From positions 564,263-628,262 of the forward strand of contig NW_004451408.1 in NCBI RefSeq assembly GCF_000321225.1: a stretch of DNA of 64,000 nucleotides, in the 5' to 3' direction. Both the position numbers and the translations under genes were made by a program. Under the pieces are notes generated by a model. The model worked only from the letters and a program-made list of their open reading frames with translations, ran no database searches and had not been told where the DNA came from. This DNA comes from Odobenus rosmarus divergens (Eukaryota; Chordata; Mammalia; Carnivora; Odobenidae). Below are positions 47,392 to 59,684 of this stretch, one piece after another. Numbering within the stretch: position 1 is the first letter of the stretch; each line of letters opens with the position of its first letter.

Positions 47392-47911
47392 GTTTCCTTC
47401 TGTAAAATAGGCTTCAACATAAATGAGCTGAGGAGAAATAGGAGAGGGAGTCCAAAGAAACACACATGGAGGGTATGTGCTGTTACCCCTCAAAGTACTG
47501 AGAATCCAAAGGGACTTAAAGTCCAGGACTTTCGGGCACATGCATTCATTTAAAAACAACAAGATAGTTCCCCATGAAAATTGAGTTTGGGCAATATCTC
47601 AGATGAATTAGCTTGACTTGTTCTTTATACCTGGAACTCCCTAGGTCGAAAAAGAGAGAGCCTAAAAGCAGATACCAATGTGTTCGTATCACAACTCATC
47701 CAGTAAGACTTCTGCCTTCCATTTTCCACCTCTGTCTGGCCTGACCCCTACCTGTCGTTCACCGAAGTGAGCAAACACTGACTCCCTCAGAGTGTGTAGG
47801 TGGAAGGAGTCAATAGTCACCATCACTCAGAATGACCTCAACACTCTTTCAATCATTTAACATACATATCCAGGCAGAAACTTTTGGTTGAGAGAGAGGA
47901 AATATATGATG
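47392..47911. other. Unassigned stretch
   Basis: Nothing recognised. Confidence 0.4.
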
Positions 47912-48135
47912 CCTGATAGCATGAGTTCTGAAGCCAGATGACCAGGTTTGAATCCCGGCTTTACCACTTGGTGGCTATGTGACTTTGGGCCAAGTTACTT
48001 CATGTTATACCTCTGTTTCCTCATTCATAAAATGCAAATAGTATCTACTACCTCATAGGGTGTGGTGAGGATTAAATGAGTTAATACATTGAAAGTGCTT
48101 GTAACAGTTACTGGTTAGTGCTCAATAAATATTGC
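47912..48135 (+). mobile_element. MIR, well preserved
   Basis: GTTCTGAAGCCAGATGACCA, GTTTGAATCCCGGCTTTACC, CTGTTTCCTCATTCATAAAA, GAGGATTAAATGAGTTAATA and GTGCTCAATAAATATT cover nearly the whole MIR consensus. Confidence 0.88.
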
Positions 48136-48910
48136 TCTTAGCCCAACCCCTCCCCTCACATGTTTCTTATTTGTTTCTTTTTTTACTGGCAGAGTGTGGA
48201 ATCTGTACAGCTACCTGAGTACTCTCCTGCGCATGGGCATATACTTACTCCTCTCAGCCAGTCAGCCCCACTTCCCTGGCCAGTGACTGATATACAAATG
48301 GGCAGATGGTACAATTTTAGCCAATGAGACACAATGTCCTGGGGTGGTGGTGGTGTTCAGAAAAGATACGCATTGGAAGCAAGTATTTCTTTTCTTCTTC
48401 TAATGACACTGTTTCTACATGTCCATCTGCCTGTAACAGTAGAGCCATCTTGGCACAGTGGAGGGAACTAGAAGAAAGATGAAAACAACAGTGACAATGT
48501 TGAGTTGAAGAATTAACCAACCCTGAAGTTTCTACATCTGGACTCCTTATAGGAAATAAGTTTTCCTTATTGCTTAAGCCATTTTGAGTAGGGTTTTCTG
48601 TTATTGTGCCTGAAACATCCTAACTGGTAGGTATTTCTTAAGCATCTAGTATGTTTGAGATATTTTATAGGAAATAAAGTATAAAACTCTAAACCTGATC
48701 TTGCTAAGTTTTCCAGCTACGTGGGGGAGAAAAGCTATGAAAACTAATAATACTAAGCTATAAATATTAAGTGCTTGGATCAGGGTGGTCTGAGACCGCA
48801 CTACATGAGGTCCTATATGAGGAGAGGGCTCAAAGAATAAAGAGCCCATCGATGGACAGGAGAGGGAACATTCTAGGTAGTATAAGCAAATGTATGGGAG
48901 AGTTAGGGAT
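48136..48910. other. Unassigned stretch
   Basis: No gene or named repeat recognised. Confidence 0.4.
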
Positions 48911-49545
48911 CATATTAACTTGCTCGGAGTGCCATAAAGGAATACCCCAAACTGGGTGGCTTAAACAACAGAAAGGTATTTCTCATAGTCCTGGAGCATA
49001 GAGATCCAAGATCAAGGAGTTGGCAGCATGGATTTTATTCTGAGCTCTCCGTCCTTGGTGTGCAGATGGCTGCCTTCTAACTGTGTCCTCACATGGTCTT
49101 TTATTTGTGCACGTGCATCCCTGGTATTCCTTTATGTGTCCAAATTTCTTCATATAAGGACAATAGATTATATTGGGATTTACCTTACTGGCCTTATTTT
49201 AACTTAACCACCTCTTTATTTTTATTTATTTATTTATTTACTTATTTATTTTAAAGACTTTGACAGAGAGAGAGATAGTGAGAGAGGGAACACAAGCAGG
49301 GGGAGCAACAGAGGGAGAGGGAGAAGCAGGCTTCCTGCTGAGCAAGGAGCCTGATGTGGGGCTCGATCCCAGGACCCTGGGATCATGACCTGAGCCGAAG
49401 GCAGATGCTTAATGACTGAGCCACCCAGGTGCCCCTTAACCACCTCTTTAAAGGACCTTTTTCCAAATATAGTCACATTCTAAGGTCTCGGGGGTTAGGA
49501 CTTCAACATATGAATTTTGAGGGAATACAATTCGGACTATAACAG
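48911..49545 (-). mobile_element. MaLR LTR (MLT1-like), antisense, split by a SINE
   Basis: Left part: GGAATACCCCAAACTGGGTG, GGCTTAAACAACAGAAAGGT, CATATAAGGACAATAGATTA. Right part after the SINE: TTTTTCCAAATATAGTCACA, TTCAACATATGAATTTTGAG, ACTATAACAGGG. Together they read as one LTR in reverse, interrupted at 49219-49435. Confidence 0.8.
49219..49435 (-). mobile_element. SINEC, antisense, nested in the MaLR LTR
   Basis: T-rich tail, (AG)n block and GAGCCACCCAGGTGCCCC end. Exact 15-bp duplication TTAACCACCTCTTTA at 49204-49218 and 49436-49450. Confidence 0.96.
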
Positions 49546-50828
49546 GGATGAAGAAAGAATGACTTGCTCTTAAGAGTCAAAGGTTAGAGATTATTGGAAG
49601 ATGAAGCTGGAATGTTATGTTAGGACCAGAGAATCGTGGGCCTTTAATGTTGGGCCTACATTTTACTCTTGCAGCAGCAGGGAAGGAAAAGAGATCTTTA
49701 AGAATAATTTGGCATAGCATGCCATAGGTTTTATAAAATAAAAGTAAAGAACTGGGTTGAAATGGAGCAGGATTCCTGTTGCATATGGTCTAGACATGCA
49801 CCGATAAATGACTGAACTCAGGGAGGTAGTTGAAGGGAACCAAATGAAAGAGAAATTGAGGAGAAAAGGACAAGATGTATCCTTGGACATTCTCAGCAAT
49901 TGGGCCTGTGGAAGTCTGTGCCATAATAATTCAACTTTATGAACAGAAGTATTTTTATCCTAATAAGATTGTGAGGCCTGGAACATTGTGGTTCCAGCTT
50001 TCTAACACTTAGGACTACCTGTATGAAAGGGAATAGGCTTCCTTGTTGGGTATGGAATATCCCAGAGGTGTTCAAGAAGTTAATGTTATAGAAAGGATAC
50101 AAATATCAGGCAGGAGACTGGATCATTAGCTATTATTGGAGGTCCCTTATATGGCTTAGGGCCAGAAGCTTGGGGGTCTCAACCCAGAAAAGACAAAACA
50201 TCTAGCAAACATCCAAAATGTTGTCTTTTCTCAGGGATGATATGGTGTAACATAGCTTTCTGGACTCCAACCCTGGTTGGAGTAGACCCTTTTATTGTTT
50301 AGTTTGGGCAACACTCAGCATGCCTCAAGGGCACTGGGTGTTATGTTATTTACCAGTTGGTATATACATTTTTTTAATGGGCTTAGGAAATTAAGTTTAA
50401 GAATTTGATCATGAACATGAAAAGTCAGATCTTTAAGTTCTTATACCATAAACTTAGAATATATGACTTCCGTAAATTATGATAACTAAGCAAAGTACAT
50501 TTTAAGTTATTTTTTAAAAAATATTTTTTAAGTTTCAAAAGAAATATGTGTTTTTCTTAAGTTGAAAGTACACTCCAAAAGTATCCTTCCACCTTTCCCA
50601 GTCCCAACTCCCTTAGGGCCAGACACGGCAAATGGTTTTCTTGGTGGCATTCCAGACCTTTTCCTCAACATACCTCTACCCCCACCCCACACACATGTTC
50701 ACATATACAAGTACACATTTCATGACTCATCAAGTATATATAGCATACATGATATAAATACATGCATATTTATATGGGTATATATATTATACATACACTC
50801 AAAAGCACATTTTTTTATTTAACACAAT
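49546..50828. other. Unassigned, with possible old L1 remnants
   Basis: 50535-50820 (CTCCAAAAGTATCCTTCCAC, GGTGGCATTCCAGACCTTTT and TATA-rich sequence) resembles the complement of an old L1 3' region. No gene recognised. Confidence 0.35.
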
Positions 50829-50841
50829 CAGGACTTGTATT

Positions 50842-50985
50842 TTTTTAAAAAATATTTTATCTCATGCTTGAGCAAGCATGAGCAGGGGCAAGAGGGAGAA
50901 GTGTGGGGCTCGATCCCAGAGTCCTGGGATCATGACTTGAGCTCAAGGCAGATGCTTAACCAACTGAGCCACCCAGGTGCCCCAA
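50842..50985 (-). mobile_element. SINEC, antisense, internally shortened
   Basis: Only about 144 bp: tail TTTTTTAAAAAATATTTTAT, then GTGGGGCTCGATCCCAGAGT and GAGCCACCCAGGTGCCCC. The (GA)-rich middle is largely missing. Duplication CAGGACTTGTATT at 50829-50841 and 50987-50999. Confidence 0.92.
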
Positions 50986-50999
50986 ACAGGACTTGTATT

Positions 51000-52633
51000 A
51001 ACCACCGTTTAACAATGTGCATTTTTTTCATTTATATATACAACTTCCCATGTTAGTACATATATTCGCAAATGAGTCATGTTTTAAGTATCTCCTTAAA
51101 TAAAAGCCAAATAGACCACCTCATGTACATTATTCAAGAATTAGAAAAAGAGTGTAGTCTAAGAAAATGATGGCATAATAAACTTGTCAGTTCTCAAATA
51201 TTACAACATGTAGGGGCATTCTAACCTAAATATTTTCAATGGACTCTCACAAGAAGAAAAAATGATCTAAGACGTCTTTACACTTTTATTAATATGAAAC
51301 CTTTCCAGGTGCTTTCTTTTCAGATAATTAAAACTTTTAATTAAATAGTAAGAACACACACATATTATCAACTTCAAAAGTTGCCAAAGAGCACATGTAG
51401 TTAAAAATCTCCCTTTTCAGCTCTCTAGCCCCATGATTTTTCTACCCACAGGAAACCGTTAACCAGTTTCCTATATATTCCAAAGATATTTAAGATTCTG
51501 TACATTTAAAATAAGAAAACATAAAAAAAATCATATCTCCCGAAGTCTAGCACTTGTGAGAGTAATTTTTACCACAGCTTGACTTCTACCCAAATAAGAA
51601 AGGATGGACTCAAGCCACAAAGTCAAAAAGCTTCTCTGGGAGCTTGGGATGGTGACAAGTAAAGAATAAGATGGCAATCAAAGGAGGAAGACAGACCCTT
51701 GAGAAAACTTACCAAGTTTCTTTTATAAAAACCTCTTTCTTAAAAAAAAGAAAATCTTCATGATGATAATGTAGCAAAAGTCAAAGGTTAAGTATCCTAT
51801 TTAAAATAAGCCCCCAAATCAACATTTGATTCATTTTTGTTGTCCTATGACTTATCATAGTTACAGTTTTATCTATGCTAACTTTTATGAAATTTAAAAT
51901 AAACCTCTTTGACAATTTTATATTTTGGTTACAAGATAAATTCTAAAGTATATGGGTGAAGGTACTGGGACATTAAATCCTTGTTTTAAGTAGATTCACT
52001 TTATCTGGGTCTCCTACGGACCAATTATCACTCTTTTTATCCTTACTTCCCTTAAGGAACAACTGTGATGTATACAAAGGTTGAGGTACTGATTGAAAGA
52101 TTAGTTTTACATTTATGTTAGTAAAATCAAAGCCAGAGAATCAATATGTTTTAATTCAAAAATGCCTTTATTTCAATGGCAAAAAGGTAATCTCACTACA
52201 ATAATTTGAGTTATATTTTTTCTTATACCACAAATACACATTTTAAGTAGAAACTCATGAAGTGTGTGTTACAATAGGCCCTCCAGCCCATATGAGATAA
52301 AATATGAATGTGGGTTAATAACATGAACAAATGTCTAATAAATTATTACAAAAATAAGGTTTTAGAATGTTAGCTCTTCACATTCCACATAGAACTTCCA
52401 ATGCTGATCCATTATATGGCATGGGAGAAATTCTTGATCGCTGATTAATAGCACTTCATTTATTTGTAGATAATGTGGGATGCTTTGCATTGACTCTCTG
52501 GAAGTTCCTGTTTGAAGATGTGCCAACAAATTAAAAACCATCTTTACAAAATAATATTTAAATTTACTTATTACAAATCTTAGACCCTAGTCAACTCTAT
52601 GAGCACAAAATAAGATTTTGGACCAGTCATAAT
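51000..52633. other. Unassigned AT-rich stretch, possible old L1 remnant
   Basis: 51350-51500 (CTAGCCCCATGATTTTTCTA, CCGTTAACCAGTTTCCTATA) looks like old antisense L1. The rest is unassigned. Confidence 0.4.
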
Positions 52634-52644
52634 TCACTCCATTT

Positions 52645-52825
52645 TCTTTTTCTTAAAGATTTTATTTACTTATTTATCAGAGAGAGAACACACAAGCAGG
52701 GGGAGCGGCAGGCAGAGGGAGAAGCAGGCTCCCCGAGCCCTCTGCGGGGCTCGATCCCAGGACCCTGGGATCATGAACTGAGCAGAAGACAGACACTTAA
52801 CTGACTGAGCCACCCAGGCGTCCCG
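52645..52825 (-). mobile_element. SINEC, antisense
   Basis: TTCTTAAAGATTTTATTTAC start, GAGCCACCCAGGCGTCCC end. Duplication TCACTC(C/T)ATTT at 52634-52644 and 52828-52838. Confidence 0.94.
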
Positions 52826-52959
52826 TCTCACTCTATTTCTATACCCAAGATAAAGCTGTAAATCAGCATTGGCTTATCTTGGGAGAAAGAAGCCTGTTTG
52901 CAGTCTAAAACACCACAGGAAGAAAAGGATGACTGAAGCTTCTGAAGGTAGTTGTACAA

Positions 52960-53095
52960 ACTCCTCTGTGCCTCAATTTCCAGTAAGCTGAGAATAAAAC
53001 AGTTATGAAGATTAGATGGGAAGTTGGTGTGAAATGATTGGCTACCGGTTAACATATAGCAAACATTCAATAAATATAAGCTGCTACTATTATCA
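52960..53095 (+). mobile_element. MIR fragment
   Basis: CTGTGCCTCAATTTCCAGTA, GAAGATTAGATGGGAAGTTG and GCAAACATTCAATAAATATA match the MIR core and 3' end. Confidence 0.65.
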
Positions 53096-55514
53096 TTATT
53101 TCTTACTGAAAATAGGATTAGGTTGGAAGATGGATAATCAATTTTCTAGGCCACACAAACTTGTATGATCTCAAGCAAGTTACATGGCTTCTCGCACCCA
53201 GTACAACTAGGAAAATAGCCATGTAAGTGAATGTTTGGCTCTTCTTGCTGCTCCTCATCCCCAACAAGCACTGCACAGCTAAAGAACTATTCTGCTCATG
53301 CAAGAAGTAGGGAGAAATACATCTTTCTCAAGTAATATCATCAAATGTTAGATATTCTGCATAAGTCTCCTTGAAGTGAACTGCGAGATTGATCACTAGG
53401 CAAAAGAACAGGCTCATGCAACTATTCATGTTATCTAGTTGCCTAAATTAGCACTTCAAAATGACAAGCTAACTAGTTAGGTTAAAAATAATTTTAACTT
53501 TCACTTTTCTTTTTCCTCTAGTTTTTTTTAAATTTCCCTTAATAGATCAAAAGCAAAAATAATCAGATTTATTATTTTAACTGATACTTCACTTCTGAAA
53601 CCTCACTAACCTATGAACTCTTTTCATTCAACCCATTTTACCTCTCTGGCTCTGTTCCATCATCTGTAAAACAGGTCCAAGACCAAGATGATATATAAAT
53701 TTGACTTCTAACACTAAAATTATTGAACTCAGACTTCCAGAACTTATTCTCACAAACTAAGCACTCTACATTTCATTAGGATTACAGAATGAAACTTTGC
53801 TTACTCTAGTTATAAATGGAAATGAACCTATTTATGCACACGTTCTCATTCCGAACAAGAAGTATAATTCCAATCAAAGGGAAAATGGGAATTATTTTAA
53901 TAGATTGTAAAAATACATCTGCTGTAGTTACACTGGGGAAAAAGTCAATTATGGCTATTTAAATACAAAGTTCAATGCTGTTTTAAAATAAAAGAATTCT
54001 AAAGGATAAGTATGGTGGTAGAGTATTAGGTGATTTGGTATTTAAAACTAAATTAATAGTTTGAGACAGATTTACATTGATAAGATCAAAAGCCATCTGT
54101 GAAAACTGTACTGGAATGAAGAAACAGACCTGGACATTCTAATTTTAAAACTATGTAAGCCCTCTTTCTCTGTGGGAAAATAAATTTAATAGGTGGTTTC
54201 TTAAGCTGAATTGGGTCTGAGACGCTTAATTTTATATGTAAAGTATTTGTGTTTCTTCTGCCTTTGTGGTACAGACATGAACGCCTGAGTTTTACTAATA
54301 AGAAGCTCCTCACTGGCCTAATGTATGGACGGTGGTCTGGCAGGGGGCCTGGCACATGGCAGGTGCTCAACAGAAAATTCGTTTTCTTCTCTTTCCTCCC
54401 CTATCAGTAGATGTATCCTCCATTTTGTGAATTAGGTCAAAGTTAATCATGATACCATGATGAAAAAAATTATGATTAAAGTAATGAAAAACAATCAAGA
54501 ATCGTAAACAGGAGCTGAAATAAACACCTTCTGTTCTGTTATCAGGCACCCATTTCCCTTAGGTGTTTAAGTTCGAAGAAGTTCTTAACCACATAAAACA
54601 GAAGCACTTGTGAGTGTTTGTGCTCTATTACACATACTTCTACAGAGCAATGGTGCACAGTAACAGCACCGACGTGAAGAAAACTCTCTAAAGTCATTTA
54701 TTTACAACATATTATCAGTAGGTCAAGGACAGCTTTTATTAAAAACAAAAGAGTCTTTTTTTTTTCCTGAAAAAGCATGTTCTATTTTCAAATGAAGAAA
54801 TAATGTTAGGTCCCCTTGAAAGAAAATGACATAATTAATATCCATTAAATGATGGCTTGGGAAAAGAAAGATTTCAGGAGAGAATTTTTTTTTTCTTAGA
54901 TGAATACATTTGGCATAATGTGCTTTGACTATCCTAATACTATGGTGACAGGTGACATAGATTATATATAAAATTGGCTTTTCAGGTAAATAATGAAATG
55001 TTATCTACCTTAACAGATTCTTTTTAAAGAACTGTGGAAAAGGTTCCTATATCTGTACACAGTGATCACAAATTATGTAGAAGTTTGGGAAAGTTCATTT
55101 TCTTCCCCTTCCAGTTTACTCTGAAATATCTTGCAAGATTCCCTCAATAACACAGAAAAGATACTACGGCCAGGAAGGCAGAGCGAAGAGAGGCTTGGGA
55201 GGAAGTTGTGAAATTTCAAGGGAAAATGCACCATAGATTCACTCCATTTTACAGCTTCTAAGGACTTTAGGGATAGATACTTCAGGATTTCATCAACAGA
55301 ATTTCATTTTTTAAAGGCTGGTGTTTGTATGTTTACAATCTTTAATTAGAAATAACATATGCTTTCAAATGTATTAATATACCATATTCTAATACTAGAG
55401 TCCACCAATACATTAGTCTGAGTTACCAGTTTAACTAGTTTTTGTGCAGGACTAGGAATAAAGTTCTTCCATCATCTCTGACTCATTGAAAAAAGTCTTA
55501 AAATGGCAAGATTA
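53096..55514. other. Unassigned AT-rich stretch
   Basis: About 2.4 kb with no recognised gene and no young repeat. A weak MIR-like piece may lie at 53140-53240. Confidence 0.4.
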
Positions 55515-55529
55515 AAAACTTTTATAACT

Positions 55530-55721
55530 GGGGCGCCTGGTGGCTCAGTTGTTAAGCGTCTACCTTCAGCTCAGGTCATGACCCCAGGATCCTGGGATCA
55601 AACCCCACATCGGGCTCCCTGCTCAGCCGGAAGCCTGCTTCTCCCTCTCCTACTCCCCCTGCTTGTGTTCCCTCTCTTGCTGTCTCTCTCGCTGTCAAAA
55701 AATAAATAAAATCTTTAAAAC
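55530..55721 (+). mobile_element. SINEC
   Basis: Full-length copy with exact 15-bp duplication AAAACTTTTATAACT at 55515-55529 and 55722-55736. Confidence 0.96.
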
Positions 55722-55736
55722 AAAACTTTTATAACT

Positions 55737-56430
55737 TATCTTCATGACTCAGGATTTTCTTGATACCAGGATTCCAAAATGATATGTAGAAATAAACTGG
55801 ATATTGAGTTTGCTATTTGTCCCATGAAGTGTTGATACCATGTGATTAAAGAAGTTTAGGAAATGTTGGTTACCAAAGCTAAACAGATTTATGATTTCTC
55901 ATAAGGAGGGGGAGGAGGAAGTGGGGGAGGTAGAGGGATATAGCTGTTTTTAAAATATATGTTTGAGAAAATGTGAAGGGCCATCACCCTTATATCTCAC
56001 ATTTAGAAGGAGAAAGTTCAAATAAAGGAGATAATATTAACTAACCAAAATCCCATTGACTATTGTTGCATTCTTCACAACAAACTCCATTCATTATAGC
56101 CTGTGAGATCTAGGCATGTCTACTTATTAGGACAGTCAATCACAGGTAAATCCAGTTTTAAATTAGCAGTCCTTGGGACCATATTCGTGCTTCCATCCAT
56201 TCATTATTTATTCGATGAACATTATTTAATAAACATTTACTGGGAAGCTACTGTGCCAGTCTTTGGGGAATGTAATAGGGAGCAAGAGTTCAGAAAAGTC
56301 ACTCTAAACTCAAAGATCTTTTCTGTCAGGGGGTGAAGATTAGGTAACCAGCAATTATGTATAATATAAACTGATATGCACAAGATTTGCCTATTTGGAC
56401 AACAGTATGTAAGAATCTATATAGTTATGA
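55737..56430. other. Unassigned stretch
   Basis: 56195-56290 (CATTCATTATTTATTCGATG, TACTGGGAAGCTACTGTGCC) is L2/MIR-like. No gene recognised. Confidence 0.4.
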
Positions 56431-56626
56431 CAGAGGACAAACTGATGGTTACCAGAGGGGAGACGGGTAGGGGATGGGTTAAATAGGTGATGGGAATTAA
56501 GGAGTGCACTTGTCATGATGAACACAGAGTGATGTATAGAAGTGATGAAGCACTAAATTCTACACCTGAAACTAATATTACACTGTATGTTAACTAACTG
56601 GAATTAAAATAAAAACTTTTTAAAAA
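56431..56626 (+). mobile_element. Short LINE-1 3' end
   Basis: GGTGATGGGAATTAAGGAGT, CACCTGAAACTAATATTACA and GTATGTTAACTAACTGGAAT with an A-rich end are the carnivore L1 3'UTR terminus. Target duplication not resolved. Confidence 0.85.
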
Positions 56627-56901
56627 GGTAAATGAAATTGAAGAATTGCTCTCTTTTTACCATGTCCAAATTTCATTTTGTTCCAATACCTATTTGGTTC
56701 CTGTACTGGGTCATCTAAACAAGGCATATCTGAAAATGAAAGGGAGTGCTACTAATAATTTGGCTGGATTGAGGACTGCCGTGGTCCAGCTGGGAAGCAT
56801 GGTCACTCTAGTTTTGGGAAATGTAATGTAAATAGCTCTTCCTAGTTCCCCTATTCCGAAAAAACACTATTTTGCAGGGTGATCATTAAAAAGTGTTAGA
56901 A

Positions 56902-57086
56902 AGGGGCGCCTGGGTGGCTCAGTCGGTTAAGCGACCTTCAGCTCGGGTCATGATCTCAGGGTCCTGAGATCGAACCCCACATCGGGCTCCCTGCTCTGCA
57001 GGAAGCCTGCTTCTCCCTCTCCCTCTGCCTGTCACACTGCCTGCCTGCCTCTCTCTCTTGAGCTGACAAAAAAAATCTTTTTAAAA
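56902..57086 (+). mobile_element. SINEC
   Basis: GGGGCGCCTGGGTGGCTCAG head at 56903. Near-identical duplication AAAAGTGTTAGAA (56889-56901) versus AAAAGTGTAAGAGA (from 57087). Confidence 0.95.
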
Positions 57087-57394
57087 AAAAGTGTAAGAGA
57101 ACAGATTATGTTCATGATCTGAAGTGGGCTGATGAAATCCATACGGACTTGTTTTTCCTTTAAACTTTGTGCACTCTACAGTGTCAATTCCATGATTTCC
57201 ATGACCACATTTTGATATGTGAAAGAGGGAAAAATACTCTCTCTTGAATAGTTTGCTTGTTATAGAGTTTACATTTTTCTAACTTACCAGGTCTTTGGAT
57301 TTCTGTCAGGTACTATAAAACCACGTATAAAAGAATCATAAATCAAATAGGTTCAAGTAAAACTCCAACAGCAGCCTACAGAATTCCAGGAGGT
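57087..57394. other. Unassigned short stretch
   Basis: Nothing recognised between the two SINEs. Confidence 0.4.
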
Positions 57395-57590
57395 AGGGAG
57401 CCCCTGAGTGGCTCAGTAGGTTAAGTGTCCGACTCTTGGTTTCGGCTCAAGTCATGATCTCAGGGTTCTGGGATGGAGCTCTGTGCTCAGCTGGGAGTCT
57501 GCCTGAGATTCTCTCCCTCTCCCCCTCTCCTTGCTCATGCTCTCTCTCTAATAAAATAAATAAATAAAATCTTTAAAAAAAAAGAAAAAA
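57395..57590 (+). mobile_element. SINEC, older subtype
   Basis: Diverged head GGGAGCCCCTGAGTGGCTCA with TGTCCGACTCTTGGTTTCGG, and A-rich tail. No clear target duplication, in keeping with age. Confidence 0.9.
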
Positions 57591-57994
57591 TAATGCCAAC
57601 AGGGACCTGCAGATTCCTAGGCCCAGATTAAGGCAGCAAGAAGCTGGCTGGCCTATGGGCCCTCCATAGTTCTTATATTAGCATTAACAATTTCTGACAT
57701 CTCTAAAGGAAAGAAAATTCAGTATTTCTGGAAAGAAATTAGTAACAAGAAACTTGTTTATATTGCAGGCAACAGAAGCAGCAGTTCAGAACCCATTTTT
57801 TATTTCATGCTCACTTAGCAGGGGCACTATGAGCCCTCTTGAGGAAGGAGAAGCATGGCTAGGGTTGGAAATGCCTGCTCAGAACTAGAAAATCTGAGGA
57901 GCAGATAACCTTTGTTATACAAGGAAGATCCTGTATTTCTGCTCTGACTCTTGAAGTTAGAAACTAGGAGGATGAAGGTTTTGCTTGGCTTTCC

Positions 57995-57996
<2 letters not shown>
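57591..57996. other. Unassigned stretch
   Basis: Nothing recognised. Confidence 0.4.
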
Positions 57997-58082
<86 letters not shown>

Positions 58083-58110
58083 AGAGAGAGAGACAGAGAG
58101 AGAGAGGAGG
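57997..58110. repeat. Compound (TG)n(AG)n microsatellite
   Basis: About 15 TG units run directly into about 26 AG units, then interrupted GA-rich sequence to 58110. Serine/leucine-rich open frames across it are artefacts. Confidence 0.97.
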
Positions 58111-59684
58111 GACGGAGGCAGGCAATGTATGCAAGCATGAGAGTGGGTGTGCTTTGGGATCAAGGTGAAGGGCTGAATATAAGAGTTTTCAAATTATTAT
58201 CTGCTTAAGAAATCAGATACTACTTACTAGTCATTCAAAGTCTATAGTCAGGCTGCATAAGAATCATTTTTAAAAATTCAGGCTCCTGGGCCCCACTCCA
58301 AGTTGTGATTAGGTAGATCTGCAGTGAGGGTTAGGAACCAAAGACCATGAATTACTACAAGAACTCCTTTCAATTTAACCCTTTAACTTCTTCATAATTT
58401 CTTTTTTCCCTGGCCTGTTTTCCCAAAGTGATGAAAAGCACTTTTGAGGCTATCTTCAGAAAACTGGGGAAAATGCATCCTATTCCAAAGCCAGTTTTTG
58501 AGACAAAGAAGGACCCTAAGAGTTTACAGTGGATCAGGTATACAGTTAGGAGAGGGGCTTTCCTGAGAGCCTCGACCATCCGCCCACTTGCCTTGTGGGC
58601 TCAGATCCCAGAAATGCTGAAATCGTCCTTTAGAGGAAGCATTCACTTGAAACAACAAAAGATTAGAGAAATCTTAAAAATGTTGGATTTTCTTTACTTT
58701 TTGAAGAAGGCCAGCTGGAACCTTCCAAAATTATTCCTATTTAGTGTGCAGCCACAAACGGTACTGATGGGCTGATGAAAAAATTACCATTTGCTGAGAA
58801 GGCAGTGAAATGCCGGCTTTTCACCCTTTGGTCAAGGCGACTTCCTTTAAAGTGCTTTAAAGTAGATTGATGGAATCCAGATCCAGCCATTTTGGATGGC
58901 TGGATTGCATTGCAATATGGTGGCTCATCCACAAATAACCCCTCCCCCCATCCTCCCAAACAAGCAAAACCGATGGCTATACTGAATTCCCTGTGTCTTC
59001 GACTGAACTGATCCTTCTTTAAAATGCTTACTGAATTTGTTGGCCAATTGAATTAAAAGAGTTAAAAGAGAAAAAAATAAAGTTAGGAGAGGGAAGTAGT
59101 GAATTATTAAGGTTTGTTGTAGGAAGAAATGGCCCTCGGGAGGCCCTGGTTAGAGGCTTAGTGATAGTAATCCCTGTTTGGTTCTTGACTCTGGTTACCA
59201 CAGAATTATCATCTTCTGTATTGTAGCTCCTTTCTGCCTATACTGTCCCCAGCTCGTCTGAGGCAGGGACACTAGGGGAAAAAGAGGGGGTGCCGCAGCA
59301 GAGAAGGGTTAACACAACCTCAGTTATGTTTGTTTTACAGAAACGTGTGCTGCCTCTACCCAGATCGTTTCAAAATCTGCTAATTGGTGAAGACTACATT
59401 CTCTTCATTTTTCTCAGGTTAAAGTTTATTCCAACAGATAAAGCACATTAGTTTACACTAACAAGCAAAGATTTATTTTAGTACTCGCTTTTAGAAAACT
59501 AACCAAATCATGCCTGCAGGAAGGGAAAAATACCATTTTTCCTTTTTGTATGACACTTTAAAAAATCTACTCAAGGTAAGTATAGCATAGGTTCAGAGAA
59601 AGGAACTGTGAGGGAAGGTGTCATTTAAAAAATTCTCCTAGAATCAACTGTGGTTAAAAAGGCAGTGTTGTAAACAAACAAACA
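58111..59684. other. Mostly unassigned, one hAT-like remnant
   Basis: 58255-58345 (AAAAATTCAGGCTCCTGGGC, CCCACTCCAAGTTGTGATTA) resembles a MER5/MER20 fragment. The rest, including the open frame at 58428-58775, matches nothing I recognise. Confidence 0.4.

Noticed and set aside
57827..58163. Ser/Leu/Thr-His repeat open frames
   Set aside because: Translation of the (TG)n(AG)n microsatellite.
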